Shown piece after piece: positions 29,408-37,999 of a stretch of 64,000 bases of DNA (positions are counted from its first letter, which is position 1; each line of letters opens with the position of its first letter). The position numbers and the translations under genes are program-made. The notes beneath the pieces were generated by a model. That model ran no database searches. It had not been told where the DNA came from and was given only the letters and a program-made list of their open reading frames with translations. The stretch comes from JAMLIN01 sp041676645 (GTDB taxonomy: Bacteria > Pseudomonadota > Gammaproteobacteria > Burkholderiales > Burkholderiaceae_E): positions 1-64,000 of the forward strand of contig JBAYRO010000004.1 in assembly GCA_041676645.1 (NCBI GenBank), in the 5' to 3' direction.

Positions 29408-30118
29408 TCAGGCGACCTCGAGCCAGTCGCGCCGGACGTCCGGGCGGGCGCGAAACTCGTCGGGGGTGCCGGTGAACATGATCTGGCCCTGGCCCATGAC
29501 GAACAGCATGCTCGAGCACTTCAGCGCAATGGTCAGCTTCTGTTCGACCAGGACCACGGCCACGCCCTGCTGCCGGATGTCGAGCAGTACTTCGGTCACG
29601 ACATCGACGATCTTGGGTGCGAGTCCCTCGGTCGGTTCGTCCACGAGAAGAACGCGCGGATTGCCGAGCAGCGAGCGACAGATGGTCAGCATCTGCTTTT
29701 CACCGCCCGAGAGATTGCCGGCCTTGGTATCGCGGCGCTCGACGAGACGCGGGAAGTAGGTGTACATCTCCGGGATTTCCCAGTGCGTTGCCCCTTCGCG
29801 CGCCGGCTGGACACCCATCTCGAGGTTCTCCTGCACGGTCAGGTTGGGAAAGACCAGGCGGTCCTCGGGAACGAACCCGATGCCAGCCCGCGCGACCTCG
29901 TAGGGGCGCGAGCCGGCGATATCGCGGCCAGCGAGCGCGATCCGGCCTTGCGTCGGTGGCACGATGCCCATGATCGCCTTGAGCGTGGTCGAACGGCCCG
30001 AACCGTTGCGGCCGAGCAGGCTGACGATACTGGCCTCGGGCACGGCAAAGTCGACCCCGTGCAGCACATGGCTCTTGCCATAGTGCGCGTGCAGGCCGGA
30101 GACCTCGAGCAGTGTCAT
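29408..30118 (-). CDS. livF: Branched-chain-type ABC importer ATPase LivF (operon 1)
   Basis: A 236-residue ABC ATPase pairing with LivG on the cytoplasmic face of the LivHM channel. The signature LSGGEKQML and Walker B VLLVDEPTEGLAP are normal, as is the Q-loop region. Walker A reads GRNGSGRST, with Arg in place of the usual Lys; the paralogue at 54745 has the same change. ATG 30118 overlaps the livG stop (ATGA). It is the last gene of the operon 34438-29408 and converges with the nucleotidase. Confidence 0.87.
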   Translation of the reverse strand: MTLLEVSGLHAHYGKSHVLHGVDFAVPEASIVSLLGRNGSGRSTTLKAIMGIVPPTQGRIALAGRDIAGSRPYEVARAGIGFVPEDRLVFPNLTVQENLEMGVQPAREGATHWEIPEMYTYFPRLVERRDTKAGNLSGGEKQMLTICRSLLGNPRVLLVDEPTEGLAPKIVDVVTEVLLDIRQQGVAVVLVEQKLTIALKCSSMLFVMGQGQIMFTGTPDEFRARPDVRRDWLEVA

Positions 30119-30876
30119 GACGAGGCGGCCTCCTCGCCGAGATAGGCCTCCTGGACGGCCGCGTTGTTCCGGATCTCGTCCGGCGTCCCGGTGGCCAGGA
30201 GATCGCCATAGACCAGCACCGAGATGCGGTCGCACAGGCCGAACACCACGCTCATGTCGTGCTCCACGACCAGCAGCGTCTTGTCGACGGTGACCTCACG
30301 AATCAGGTCGATGACATAGGCGGTCTCGTCCTTGGACATGCCGGCCGTGGGTTCGTCGAGCAGGATCACCTCCGGCCCCGTTGCCAGGGTCATGCCGATC
30401 TCGAGGGCGCGCTGCTCGGAATAGGTCAGCTCTCCGGCCGGCACATCGCGTCGTCCGGTCAGGCGGATGCGCTCGAGCAGTGCGTCGGTCTCGCTGTTGA
30501 TTCGGGTCAATGAGGAGACGGGGCGCAGCAGCGAGAACCGGATGCCATGGCGCGCCATGGTGCCGATGCGCAGGTTCTCGAACACGGTCATGCGATGATA
30601 GATATTGGTGATCTGGAACGAACGCGACAAACCCATCCGATTGATGCGATGGGCCGAGCGGCCGGCGATCTCCCGCCCGTCGAGCAAGATGCTGCCGGCG
30701 TTGGGCGCGAACAAGCCGGAGACCAGGTTGAACAGGGTCGATTTTCCCGCGCCGTTGGGGCCGATGACGGCATGGCGCTCGCCCCGCCTCACGCTCAGGT
30801 CGACACCGCGGATGATCCGCGCCGCCCCGAAGGATTTCTCGAGCCCACGCAGCTCCAGCACAGTCTCGCTGCTCAT
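30115..30876 (-). CDS. livG: Branched-chain-type ABC importer ATPase LivG (operon 1)
   Basis: A 253-residue ABC ATPase. Walker A is canonical (GPNGAGKST), the LivG-specific insertion RMGLSRSFQITNIYHRMTV is present, the signature appears in the usual degenerate LivG form (LTYSEQRALEIG), and Walker B is VILLDEPTAGMS. It ends with the C-terminal AAVQEAYLGEE typical of LivG. It is coupled to livM upstream and livF downstream through ATGA overlaps. It presumably provides the competent ATP site in the heterodimer. Confidence 0.9.
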   Translation of the reverse strand: MSSETVLELRGLEKSFGAARIIRGVDLSVRRGERHAVIGPNGAGKSTLFNLVSGLFAPNAGSILLDGREIAGRSAHRINRMGLSRSFQITNIYHRMTVFENLRIGTMARHGIRFSLLRPVSSLTRINSETDALLERIRLTGRRDVPAGELTYSEQRALEIGMTLATGPEVILLDEPTAGMSKDETAYVIDLIREVTVDKTLLVVEHDMSVVFGLCDRISVLVYGDLLATGTPDEIRNNAAVQEAYLGEEAASS

Positions 30877-32147
30877 GGCGCCGGCCTCCCCTGGGCCGCG
30901 GCGCTCTCGCGTGCCTCGCTCCACAACTCCGCCACCTGGTGGCGGACCCGCAGGAGCAGGAACAGCCCGACGATCCCCAGAACCAGTGGCAGCAACCATG
31001 TCAGCACGGAGAAGGGCTCCCAGACATACCCGAAGCGCTCGAACGGCGGGAAGCCCATGTCGACCTGGCGCCGCGCCGCGAAATAGCGTGGCGAGAACAA
31101 TGCCTCGAGGAACTCGATGATCATCACCGAGGCCGCCGTGATCAGGAGGGCGGCGGTGGCCGCGATCGCATAGGGTCGGCCGATTCGCCGCCATGGGATA
31201 TGCGTGCGCAAGCGCAGATGCTCCGTCAGTACGCCACCGATGCCGTGGGGCACGAACAGCACGACGAGGATGAAGATGACGCCCTGGTAGAGCATCCATG
31301 AGCGCGTGATGTCGCCGATGACATGGGCGAAGATCGTGAAGATCACCGCGCCGATGGCGGGGCCGAAGAACACGGTCGAGCCACCAACGAAGGTGTGCAG
31401 GAGGACCTGTGCGGAAATATGGACTTCGAACAGCTGGTAGTTGGCCTGCTCGTTGGAGAAGGCGAGCAGGCCGCCGGCCAGCCCCGCGAACGTCGCCGAG
31501 AGCGTGAAGACGACCACCTTGGTCGCGTGGACGTTGTAGCCCATGAAGCGCAGTCGCTCCTCGTTGTCGCGCAAGGCCAGTGTCAGGCGGCCCATCGGTG
31601 TGCGCGTGTAGGCGTAGAGCAGGCCGAACGCGATCACGACCCAGGCAAGGGTCAGGTAGTAGACCTCGATCACCTGGCCGAAATTGATTCCCCCCCAGGG
31701 CATGCGCATCGACGAGATACCCGCCTCGCCGCCGAACAGGCCCTCCCAGTGGGGGGCGAGCGCGTGCAGCATCTCGGCCAGCGCCAGTGTCACCAGGGCG
31801 AAATAGACGCCCGAGCGAATGGTCGCGAAGTAGCCGGTGAACAGGCCGACCACCATGCCGGCAACGGCGCCCGCCAGCGGTAGCAGTGGCGTCGGGAAAT
31901 CGAGCCCGCCGCGCTCGATGGCGACCAGCAGGTGCATGACCGCGAAGGCGCCGACGCCATAGAAGGCGGCATGGCCGAAGGAGAGCATGCCCCCCTGGCC
32001 GATCAGCAGATTGAAGGCCGTCGCGAAGAGGGCAGCGATCAGCACATTGACCATGACATTCTGCAGGCCCACGTCGAGCAAGGGCGGCAGGCCGATGAGC
32101 ACGACCATGACCAGCGTCAGGGGGAGGAAGCGCCAGACGAGGGTCAC
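30873..32147 (-). CDS. livM: Branched-chain-type ABC importer permease LivM (operon 1)
   Basis: A 424-residue inner-membrane permease. The conserved LivM segments NLLIGQGGMLSFGHAAFYGVG, GVYFALVTLALAEM and GLAGGLLAFSNEQ are present, with about ten membrane helices. It is longer than typical LivM (about 330-350) because of a C-terminal extension with two or more further hydrophobic segments (from about residue 320). The start is GTG 32147, 4 bp after the livH stop and preceded by GAGAGGA. The paralogue at 52659 has a similar extension. Confidence 0.87.
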   Translation of the reverse strand: MTLVWRFLPLTLVMVVLIGLPPLLDVGLQNVMVNVLIAALFATAFNLLIGQGGMLSFGHAAFYGVGAFAVMHLLVAIERGGLDFPTPLLPLAGAVAGMVVGLFTGYFATIRSGVYFALVTLALAEMLHALAPHWEGLFGGEAGISSMRMPWGGINFGQVIEVYYLTLAWVVIAFGLLYAYTRTPMGRLTLALRDNEERLRFMGYNVHATKVVVFTLSATFAGLAGGLLAFSNEQANYQLFEVHISAQVLLHTFVGGSTVFFGPAIGAVIFTIFAHVIGDITRSWMLYQGVIFILVVLFVPHGIGGVLTEHLRLRTHIPWRRIGRPYAIAATAALLITAASVMIIEFLEALFSPRYFAARRQVDMGFPPFERFGYVWEPFSVLTWLLPLVLGIVGLFLLLRVRHQVAELWSEARESAAAQGRPAP

Positions 32148-32151
32148 GGCC

Positions 32152-33096
32152 TCAGTTCCTCTCGCCCATCAGGCCCGCCGGGCGCACCAGGAGGACGATC
32201 AACATGAGCAGATAGGGCACCGTGCCGGAGATCGAGGACAAGGTCAGGGTGAACAGGCCGCCGACCGCACGCGCCCACTCGCCCAGGCCCACATACGAGA
32301 GCAGGCCCGCCAGGGACCAGTCCAGCCCGACGGCGAAGGAACTGAACACGCCGATCATCAGCGAAGCGACGAGACTGCCCGCGAGAGAGCCGAGCCCTCC
32401 GACCACCACGACCACGAAGACGATGATGCCCAGCTCCAGCGCCATGTTCGGATTCGTGGGGAAAAAGGCTCCCGCCACCGCGCCGGCGAGGCCGGCGAGG
32501 CCGGCGCCGACGCCGAACACGCCCATGAAGACCAGCGGTACGTTATGACTCAGCGCCTCCGCCATGACGGGCAGCCGCTCCGCGGCGCGTACCACCAGTC
32601 CGACGCGCGTTCGCGAAAGCAGCAGGTAGAGCGCCACGAACATGGCGATCGCGACCAGGCCGATGAAGACGCGGTAGAAGGGATAGTCGGCGTCGAAAAT
32701 GGTGAAGGCGGCGAAGCGTAGATGGTCCGGCATCGCGTAGTTGACCGGAAAGTCGCCGTAGAACAGCTTCACCAGTTCTTCGAAGATGAAGGCCAGCCCG
32801 AAAGTCAGCAGCAGCTCGTGGGCGTGGCCGTGGGAGTGGACCCGGCGCAGGAGATAACGCTCGACGAGCACGCCGATCATGGCGACGAGAACAGGCGCGA
32901 CGAGCAGTCCCACCCAGAAGTCGATGTGGCGCGTCACCGTGTAGGCGATGTATGCGCCCAGCATGTAGAAGGAGGCGTGCGCGAAGTTGAGCACGCCCAT
33001 CATGCCGAAGATGAGTGTCAGGCCTGCCGAAACCATGAACAGGAGCAGGCCGTACACCACTCCGTTGAGGGTCGAGACGAGGATGAACTCCAGCAC
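32152..33096 (-). CDS. livH: Branched-chain-type ABC importer permease LivH (operon 1)
   Basis: A 314-residue inner-membrane permease with eight or so helices. Family landmarks are the N-terminal LNGVVYGLLLFMVSAGLTLIF, MGVLNFAHASFYMLGAY, and the loop VVVVGGLGSLAGSLVASL, ending in RPAGLMGERN. It forms the translocation path with LivM. It follows the binding-protein gene by 106 bp, a gap with no further gene. Confidence 0.89.
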   Translation of the reverse strand: MLEFILVSTLNGVVYGLLLFMVSAGLTLIFGMMGVLNFAHASFYMLGAYIAYTVTRHIDFWVGLLVAPVLVAMIGVLVERYLLRRVHSHGHAHELLLTFGLAFIFEELVKLFYGDFPVNYAMPDHLRFAAFTIFDADYPFYRVFIGLVAIAMFVALYLLLSRTRVGLVVRAAERLPVMAEALSHNVPLVFMGVFGVGAGLAGLAGAVAGAFFPTNPNMALELGIIVFVVVVVGGLGSLAGSLVASLMIGVFSSFAVGLDWSLAGLLSYVGLGEWARAVGGLFTLTLSSISGTVPYLLMLIVLLVRPAGLMGERN

Positions 33097-33202
33097 TATC
33101 GAACCCGTCCTGGCTGCGTCAGGTTTCCGGCGACCTTGCCAAAGGGAAAGGACAAGAGGAAGGCGGAAGCGCGCGCAAGCACGCCTCCTTCGGGTACGAC
33201 GA

Positions 33203-34438
33203 TCAGTCCGGGCGCTTCATCTTGCAGGAGTCCTGCACCGGATACATCGCGTCATCGGCCGGCACCACCTTGACCACGACGAAGCCCCACTTCGTGTCAT
33301 CGGCGGGGTAGGCCGCGCCTTCCTCGACACGCGAAACCACCACCGGCGTGACGATCTGGTGATCCTCGGTGCGGATCGACAAGGTGCCGTTGGAAGTCTC
33401 CAGCGTCGACTTCTCGAGTGCCAGCGCGATCTGCGTCACGTCGATGTCACCGCCACCGAAGTCGACATTCTTCAGTGCGTTGCGCAGCATCGAGATGGCG
33501 TTGATGGTCTGCGGCTCGATGTAGACGGGGACGTGGCCGGAATAATCCTCATAGGCCTCGATCCATTCCTTTTCCTGCAGTTCGAGGTTCGCGAGGTTGG
33601 CGATATAGTGGCCCACCGCGGTCTCGCCGGCGTTGGCAACCGAGCCGGGCAGGTCGAGGAAGGTGGTGCCGAAGCGCACGTCGAGCCCGGCAGCGCCGGC
33701 GGCCCGCATCAGGAGCAGCAGGTCGTTGGACCAGTTGCCGGTGATCACGGTGTCGGGTTTGGCGGCACGGATCTTGGCCACGAACGGCGAGAAATCCTGG
33801 ATACGGTTGACTTCGTGCAGGTCGGTCTCGACCACCTCGTAGCCGCCGGTCTTGGCCGCCGAGAGAATCGCCTCCTGCATGTCTCGACCCCAGGAATAGT
33901 TCTGGTTGATCGAGTAGACGCGCTTGCCGAGTTCGCCCGTCTCCGACATGGCCGACACCAGCGCGTTGACGCGCATCGGTGCCGTGGTGGTGAAGCGGAA
34001 ATGGTAGAAATGGCACTTGTCGCCGGTGAGCTCGAGCGCCTCCGCGCCGAGGTTCATGAACATGACCTCGTTGCCGGGATTGCGCAGATTGTGGCGGCGT
34101 ACGTCCTCGGTGATCTGGCCGGCGATTGCCGATGAGGCGCCTTGCAGCACGATGTGGACGCCATCGGCGGCTGCCTGGCGGAAGCGGGCGGCGGCGTCGG
34201 TCGCACCACCAGCGTTGTCGTATTCGGTCACGACGATGGGGGCACCATTGAAGCCGCCCTCGGCATTGATCTGGTCGATGACATACTGGGCAGCGGTGGC
34301 GAACAGGCGACCGGTGGATGTCTGCGATCCCGACAGACTCTCGATGATGCCGATCTTCAGGGGTTCGGCGTGGGTCTCGGATACGGCAAGGCCGAGCCCC
34401 AGCGCGGTCGTGACGGCGAGCGTGGCAAACGCTTTCAT
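33203..34438 (-). CDS. Liv-type periplasmic substrate-binding protein (operon 1)
   Basis: A 411-residue type I periplasmic binding protein with a Sec signal peptide (1-24, ending THA). Mature features are PLKIGIIESLSGSQTSTG at the start, GASSAIAGQITEDVRRHN and PDTVITGNWSNDLLLLMRA. The end SCKMKRPD resembles the other binding protein (SCQMKRP), so the two are paralogues with different ligand pockets. The ligand is unknown: the nearby amidase and TPP decarboxylase suggest an amide or carboxylate rather than leucine. ATG 34438 follows GAGAGGAG. It heads the liv operon; a possible promoter lies at 34590-34618. Confidence 0.87.
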   Translation of the reverse strand: MKAFATLAVTTALGLGLAVSETHAEPLKIGIIESLSGSQTSTGRLFATAAQYVIDQINAEGGFNGAPIVVTEYDNAGGATDAAARFRQAAADGVHIVLQGASSAIAGQITEDVRRHNLRNPGNEVMFMNLGAEALELTGDKCHFYHFRFTTTAPMRVNALVSAMSETGELGKRVYSINQNYSWGRDMQEAILSAAKTGGYEVVETDLHEVNRIQDFSPFVAKIRAAKPDTVITGNWSNDLLLLMRAAGAAGLDVRFGTTFLDLPGSVANAGETAVGHYIANLANLELQEKEWIEAYEDYSGHVPVYIEPQTINAISMLRNALKNVDFGGGDIDVTQIALALEKSTLETSNGTLSIRTEDHQIVTPVVVSRVEEGAAYPADDTKWGFVVVKVVPADDAMYPVQDSCKMKRPD

Positions 34439-34589
34439 GGTCCTGGTCTCCTCTCTTGCGTTCGTCCCCGGGGTGATGATGTTCGAGACGTCGTCTTCAC
34501 CCAGGGCGACAGGCCGATCCTGGCTGCGGGATCGATTGGTGGGCTGTTCGCGCCTGCCGGCGCGTTCCCTTGGCATGAGGGCCGAAATC

Positions 34590-34618
34590 ATCATACTGCC
34601 GCGGAATTCGCTCAACAA
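34590..34618 (-). promoter_or_regulatory. Candidate sigma-70 promoter for liv operon 1
   Basis: Minus-strand TATGAT (34590-34595, five of six matches) with TTGTTG (34613-34618) at 17-bp spacing, about 150 bp before the binding-protein start. This implies a long leader. It rests on pattern match only. Confidence 0.35.
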
Positions 34619-34662
34619 CCGGCGGAAGTCCCCAATCTTCCGGCAGGGTCGCCCTGGCCTGG

Positions 34663-34691
34663 TTGACGGACCGTCCGCGCTTGTCTAGGTT
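34663..34691 (+). promoter_or_regulatory. Candidate sigma-70 promoter for the amidase operon
   Basis: TTGACG (34663-34668) and TAGGTT (34686-34691) are 17 bp apart, ending 66 bp before the amidase start. The -35 is good and the -10 is weak. The 319-bp interval between the divergent liv and amidase genes (34439-34757) otherwise shows no gene. Confidence 0.3.
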
Positions 34692-34757
34692 CCCGGAGGC
34701 GACCATACGGTCGGCAGCAGGCGATTCCCGAGACCTGTCCACATGGAGGCATTCCCG

Positions 34758-36161
34758 ATGGCACTCGACGATCTACCCTTTGCGCAAATCACCGAACTGG
34801 CGAAGGCCTATCGCAGTCGGGAACTGTCCCCGGTCGAGGTGGCACGCCACATGATCGAGCGAATCGAACGGCTCGATCCGGCCCTGCGCAGCTTCACCAC
34901 GGTCACGGCCGAGCTTGCCCTGGCGCAGGCCCGCAAGGCGGAGGCCGATTTCGGGCGAGGCGAGGTGCGCAGCCCGATGCAGGGCGTGCCGATCGGCCTC
35001 AAGGATCTCTGCCATACGAAAGGCATCCGCACCACATGGGGCACGACCGTCTACGCAGACCATGTCCCGGCCGAGGATGGCACCGTGGTGCGCAAGCTTG
35101 CCGATGCGGGCGCGGTCGTGCTCGGCAAGCTGCACATGACCGAAGGCGCGTTCTCGATGCACCACCCCGACCTGCCGGCGCCCCTGAATCCCTGGGGCGC
35201 CGGTCATTGGCCCGGCGTTTCATCGAGCGGATCGGGCGTGGCGACCGCGGCGGGGCTGTGCTTCGGCGCGGTCGGCACGGACACGGGCGGTTCGATCCGT
35301 TTTCCCAGCGGCGCCAACGGGATCACCGGTATCAAGCCGACATGGGGGAGGGTGAGCCGACAGGGGGCCTTCGCGCTCGCGGCGAGCCTCGATCACATCG
35401 GCCCGATGACCCGCTCGGCGGCCGACGCCGGCGCCATGCTCGGCGCAATGGCGGGTACCGATCCGCTCGATCCCACTTCGCTCGAGGCGCCCGTGCCGGA
35501 CTACCTGGCGCAGCTCGAACAGGGGCTGCGTGGCGTTTCGATCGGCTTCGATCCGAAATATGCCTACGACGTATCCGATGCTGACACACGGAAGGTCGTC
35601 GAGGATGCGCGCCGTGTTCTCGCCGAGCTCGGCGCGAGCATCGTCGAAATCGAGATGCCGGCCAGCGTGACGTCGATGTACCGGGACTGGGCGGCGTACT
35701 GCGGCGTCGAAACCGCCATCGCTCATGCCGAAACCTACCCGGCGCGGGCGAGCGAATACGGCCCGGCCCTGGCGGGGCTGATCGACCTGGGGCTGGGGCT
35801 CGGTGCGATCGACCTGATGCGGATCGAGCATGAGCGACTCGCGTTCAAGGGCGCGCTGCGCAAGATCTTCGAGCGGGTCGACCTGCTGCTCGCACCGGTC
35901 CATCCCTTCGGGAATCCGACGAATGCCGAGCTAGAGGAGGTGTTCCAGCGGCCCGGCGGGATCGACGACGCCCTGCGCTTCACCGCTCCGTTCGACATGT
36001 CGGGCAGCCCCACGATCACCCTGCCGGGGGGCTGCACCCCGGCGGGACTGCCGATCGGATTCCAGCTGGTCGGGCGTCACCTGGACGAAGCGCTCCTCGT
36101 GAGGGCGGGTCATGCCTACCAGGGCGCAACGGACTGGCATCGGCGCCACCCGGCCTTGTGA
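34758..36161 (+). CDS. Amidase (amidase-signature family)
   Basis: A 467-residue amidase-signature hydrolase that splits an amide to acid and ammonia. The Ser-cisSer-Lys triad is visible: Lys82 in GLKDLCHTKG, the cis-Ser in GVSSSGSGVATAAG (about 156), and nucleophile Ser179 in GTDTGGSIRFPSGANG. There is no signal peptide, so it is cytoplasmic. ATG 34758 is chosen over ATG 34743 because GGAGG at 34745-34749 has ideal spacing to it. The two TPP-enzyme genes follow closely in the same direction, and liv operon 1 is divergent. Imported amide cleavage followed by decarboxylation of a 2-oxo acid is a reasonable but unproven link. Confidence 0.87.
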   Translation: MALDDLPFAQITELAKAYRSRELSPVEVARHMIERIERLDPALRSFTTVTAELALAQARKAEADFGRGEVRSPMQGVPIGLKDLCHTKGIRTTWGTTVYADHVPAEDGTVVRKLADAGAVVLGKLHMTEGAFSMHHPDLPAPLNPWGAGHWPGVSSSGSGVATAAGLCFGAVGTDTGGSIRFPSGANGITGIKPTWGRVSRQGAFALAASLDHIGPMTRSAADAGAMLGAMAGTDPLDPTSLEAPVPDYLAQLEQGLRGVSIGFDPKYAYDVSDADTRKVVEDARRVLAELGASIVEIEMPASVTSMYRDWAAYCGVETAIAHAETYPARASEYGPALAGLIDLGLGLGAIDLMRIEHERLAFKGALRKIFERVDLLLAPVHPFGNPTNAELEEVFQRPGGIDDALRFTAPFDMSGSPTITLPGGCTPAGLPIGFQLVGRHLDEALLVRAGHAYQGATDWHRRHPAL

Positions 36162-36220
36162 GGCTTCGTCCCACCCTGCGACAGCACGCCCCGCAGGTCC
36201 ATTCATTGCAACGATCCGAC

Positions 36221-36760
36221 ATGCCCGATTCCACCGCAAGCGGCCCCGACTGGCCGCAAGCCATCTTCCAGGTCCTCAAGCAGGGCCGGACCCGGCAGAT
36301 CGCCTACGTGCCGGATGCCGGCCACTCCCATCTCATCCGCAGCGCCATCGCCGATCCCGATATCGAGGACATCGTGCTGACGACCGAAGAGGAGGGGGTG
36401 GCGCTGGCCTGTGGCGCCTGGCTGGGCGGCCAGCGGGCCGTGCTGCTGATGCAGAGCAGCGGCGTGGGCAACTGCATCAACATGTTCTCGCTGCTGCAGG
36501 CGGCGGATTTCCCGTTCTTCACGCTGGTGACCATGCGCGGCGAGTACGCCGAGTTCAACCCCTGGCAGGGTCCGATGGGCAAGGCTACCCGGGGTGCGCT
36601 CGAACTGATGGGCATCCAGGTGCTGCGGGTATCGCGCGCCGAGGACGTCGAGGATGTGGTGCGCGCGGGCTTCGATGCCGCCTTCGACGCCGGCGGCAGG
36701 GTCGCGGTGCTGCTCGGCCAGAACCTGGTCGGCCGCAAGGAATGGGAGCGCGAGCAATGA
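36221..36760 (+). CDS. TPP-dependent decarboxylase, alpha (Pyr-domain) subunit, sulfopyruvate/phosphonopyruvate decarboxylase-like
   Basis: A 179-residue protein equivalent to the N-terminal Pyr domain of thiamine-diphosphate enzymes. It has IAYVPDAGHSHLIRSAI, the cofactor-activating Glu in TTEEEGVALACGAWLGG, and the SSGVGNCINMFSLL segment, as in ComD-type sulfopyruvate decarboxylase alpha subunits. It should form a heteromer with the protein encoded next, which supplies the pyrophosphate-binding half. The start is uncertain: ATG 36221 gives the family-like N-terminus, while GTG 36158 overlaps the amidase stop (GTGA) and would add an Arg-rich tail. The substrate is a 2-oxo acid that cannot be specified. 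Confidence 0.8.
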   Translation: MPDSTASGPDWPQAIFQVLKQGRTRQIAYVPDAGHSHLIRSAIADPDIEDIVLTTEEEGVALACGAWLGGQRAVLLMQSSGVGNCINMFSLLQAADFPFFTLVTMRGEYAEFNPWQGPMGKATRGALELMGIQVLRVSRAEDVEDVVRAGFDAAFDAGGRVAVLLGQNLVGRKEWEREQ

Positions 36761-37368
36761 ACCCGCACACGACCGGCCAGGCCGGGGCCCCGGGACGGGT
36801 CGGGCGGCGCGAGTTCGTTTCGAAACTGCTCTCCGGCCTGCCCGATGCGCTCGTGGTGAGCGGCCTCGGCTCACCCACGTACGATGTGTTCGCCGCCGGT
36901 GATCGCGACACCAACTACTATCTCTGGGGCGCCATGGGCGGCGCCGCATCGCTTGGGCTCGGCCTGGCGCTGGCGCAGCCGGATCGCTCGGTGCTCGTCG
37001 TCACCGGCGATGGCGAACAGTTGATGGGCGTCGGCAGCCTCGCCACGATCGCCGTCAAGGAGCCGCCGAACCTGACGATCCTCGTCCTCGACAATGGCCA
37101 CTATGGCGAGACCGGCATGCAGCGCAGCCATTGCGGGCTGGGCGCCGATCTCGTCGCGGTGGCGAAGGGCTTCGGCATCGCCGATTCCTTCGCGGTCGAC
37201 AGCATCGCAGCCCATGAGGAGGTGGCCCGGCGTGTCCGGGCACGTGATGGCCTGGCCTTCGTGCGCGTCCTCGTCGGCACTGCGAGTTCGCCGCGGGCGC
37301 TGCCGCCGCGCGACGGGCCCTTCATCAAGAATCGTTTTCGCAGCGCCCTCGGCTTCGCGCCGTTCTGA
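36757..37368 (+). CDS. TPP-dependent decarboxylase, beta (PP-domain) subunit
   Basis: A 203-residue pyrophosphate-binding subunit. The TPP/Mg motif runs from VVTGDGEQLMGVGSLATIA to LDNGHYGETG (GDG ... N). The preceding WGAMGGAASLGLGLAL is the usual lead-in to that motif. It matches ComE or the C-terminal half of phosphonopyruvate decarboxylase. ATG 36757 overlaps the alpha-subunit stop (ATGA), consistent with equal subunit output. There is no coenzyme M pathway here, so a bacterial catabolic role beside the amidase is more likely. Confidence 0.82.
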   Translation: MNPHTTGQAGAPGRVGRREFVSKLLSGLPDALVVSGLGSPTYDVFAAGDRDTNYYLWGAMGGAASLGLGLALAQPDRSVLVVTGDGEQLMGVGSLATIAVKEPPNLTILVLDNGHYGETGMQRSHCGLGADLVAVAKGFGIADSFAVDSIAAHEEVARRVRARDGLAFVRVLVGTASSPRALPPRDGPFIKNRFRSALGFAPF

Positions 37369-37388
37369 GCGGCCGACCGATTCTGTCA

Positions 37389-37417
37389 TCGACAATGAGA
37401 AGCATTCGCAGTAACAT
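37389..37417 (+). promoter_or_regulatory. Promoter with Fur box in the -35/-10 spacer
   Basis: TCGACA (37389-37394, five of six) and TAACAT (37412-37417) are 17 bp apart. The 19 bases 37391-37409 match the Fur consensus GATAATGATAATCATTATC at 14 positions, with the core TGAGAAGCATTCGCA at 37396-37410. A Fur site inside the spacer would block RNA polymerase when iron is sufficient. The DUF2325 gene starts 64 bp downstream. Confidence 0.5.
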
Positions 37418-37481
37418 TGCGAACCAGGGCGAGCCTCGCCCCCGATCCGCCCAATCCGATCCGATCACGGGAGCCGCTGGC

Positions 37482-37934
37482 ATGGACGCGCCGAGCATTG
37501 CCCAGGATGTCGAACTGCTGGTCGATGAGCATCATGTCCTGATGCGTCACATCGGTCGCGCCCAGGTCCGCTGCAGCTAGCAGTTGCGGACGCAGGCCGA
37601 CGAGATCGACCGGCTGCGCCGCGAGACGATGCGGCTGCGCGCCCGCCTCATGCTTCGCGACACCGCCATTGCCTGGGCGTGCCAGGACCGTGCCGGCTTC
37701 GAAACCCTCCGGGGCGAGCCGGAGGCGGGCGTCGTGGCGCCCGACGATGATGCCGGCGATCTCGAAGCGAGCCTGGCCGCGGCGGACCTGGTCATCTGCC
37801 AGACGGGCTGCCTGAGCCATGGCGCCTACTGGCGGGTGCGCGATCTTTGCCGTCGCACCGGCAAGACCTGCGTACTCGTCGAGCGTCCCGACGCCCTGCG
37901 CATCGTGCGCATCCGCCGGGGCGCGAGCGCCTAG
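37482..37934 (+). pseudogene. DUF2325 family protein with in-frame amber codon
   Basis: From ATG 37482 the frame reads MDAPSIAQDVELLVDEHHVL and continues to RAQVRCS, then meets TAG at 37578-37580, and goes on in the same frame (QLRTQADEIDRLRRETMRL...) to a stop at 37934. The C-terminal part holds the DUF2325 core: LEASLAAADLVICQTGCLSHGAYW, RTGKTCVLVE and ALRIVRI. Homologues read a sense codon where the TAG stands, so a single-base nonsense mutation is the simplest reading. The part between the coiled segment and the core is also shorter than in the family as I know it. A 32-residue product, or restart at TTG 37584, is possible. It lies behind a Fur-box promoter, so it was probably an iron-responsive gene. 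Function of the family is not established. Confidence 0.65.
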
Positions 37935-37999
37935 CATCGGGTCCGACCGCCTCGAAGGCCGCGGATCCGGTCTCCTCGCGGGGCCGATCCGGCGCCGCG

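Noticed and set aside
29408..30118. LivF with altered Walker A as a dead gene
   Set aside because: The frame is intact, all other ATPase motifs are normal, and the paralogue at 54745 has the same substitution.
33097..33202. Hairpin or gene between livH and the binding-protein gene of operon 1
   Set aside because: I looked for a counterpart of the 51571-51609 hairpin but found only imperfect purine-rich sequence.
37578..37580. TAG in DUF2325 as a site of pyrrolysine or programmed read-through
   Set aside because: Proteobacteria of this kind rarely encode pyrrolysine, no supporting element is visible after the codon, and the family is not known to use it. A nonsense mutation or sequence error is simpler.
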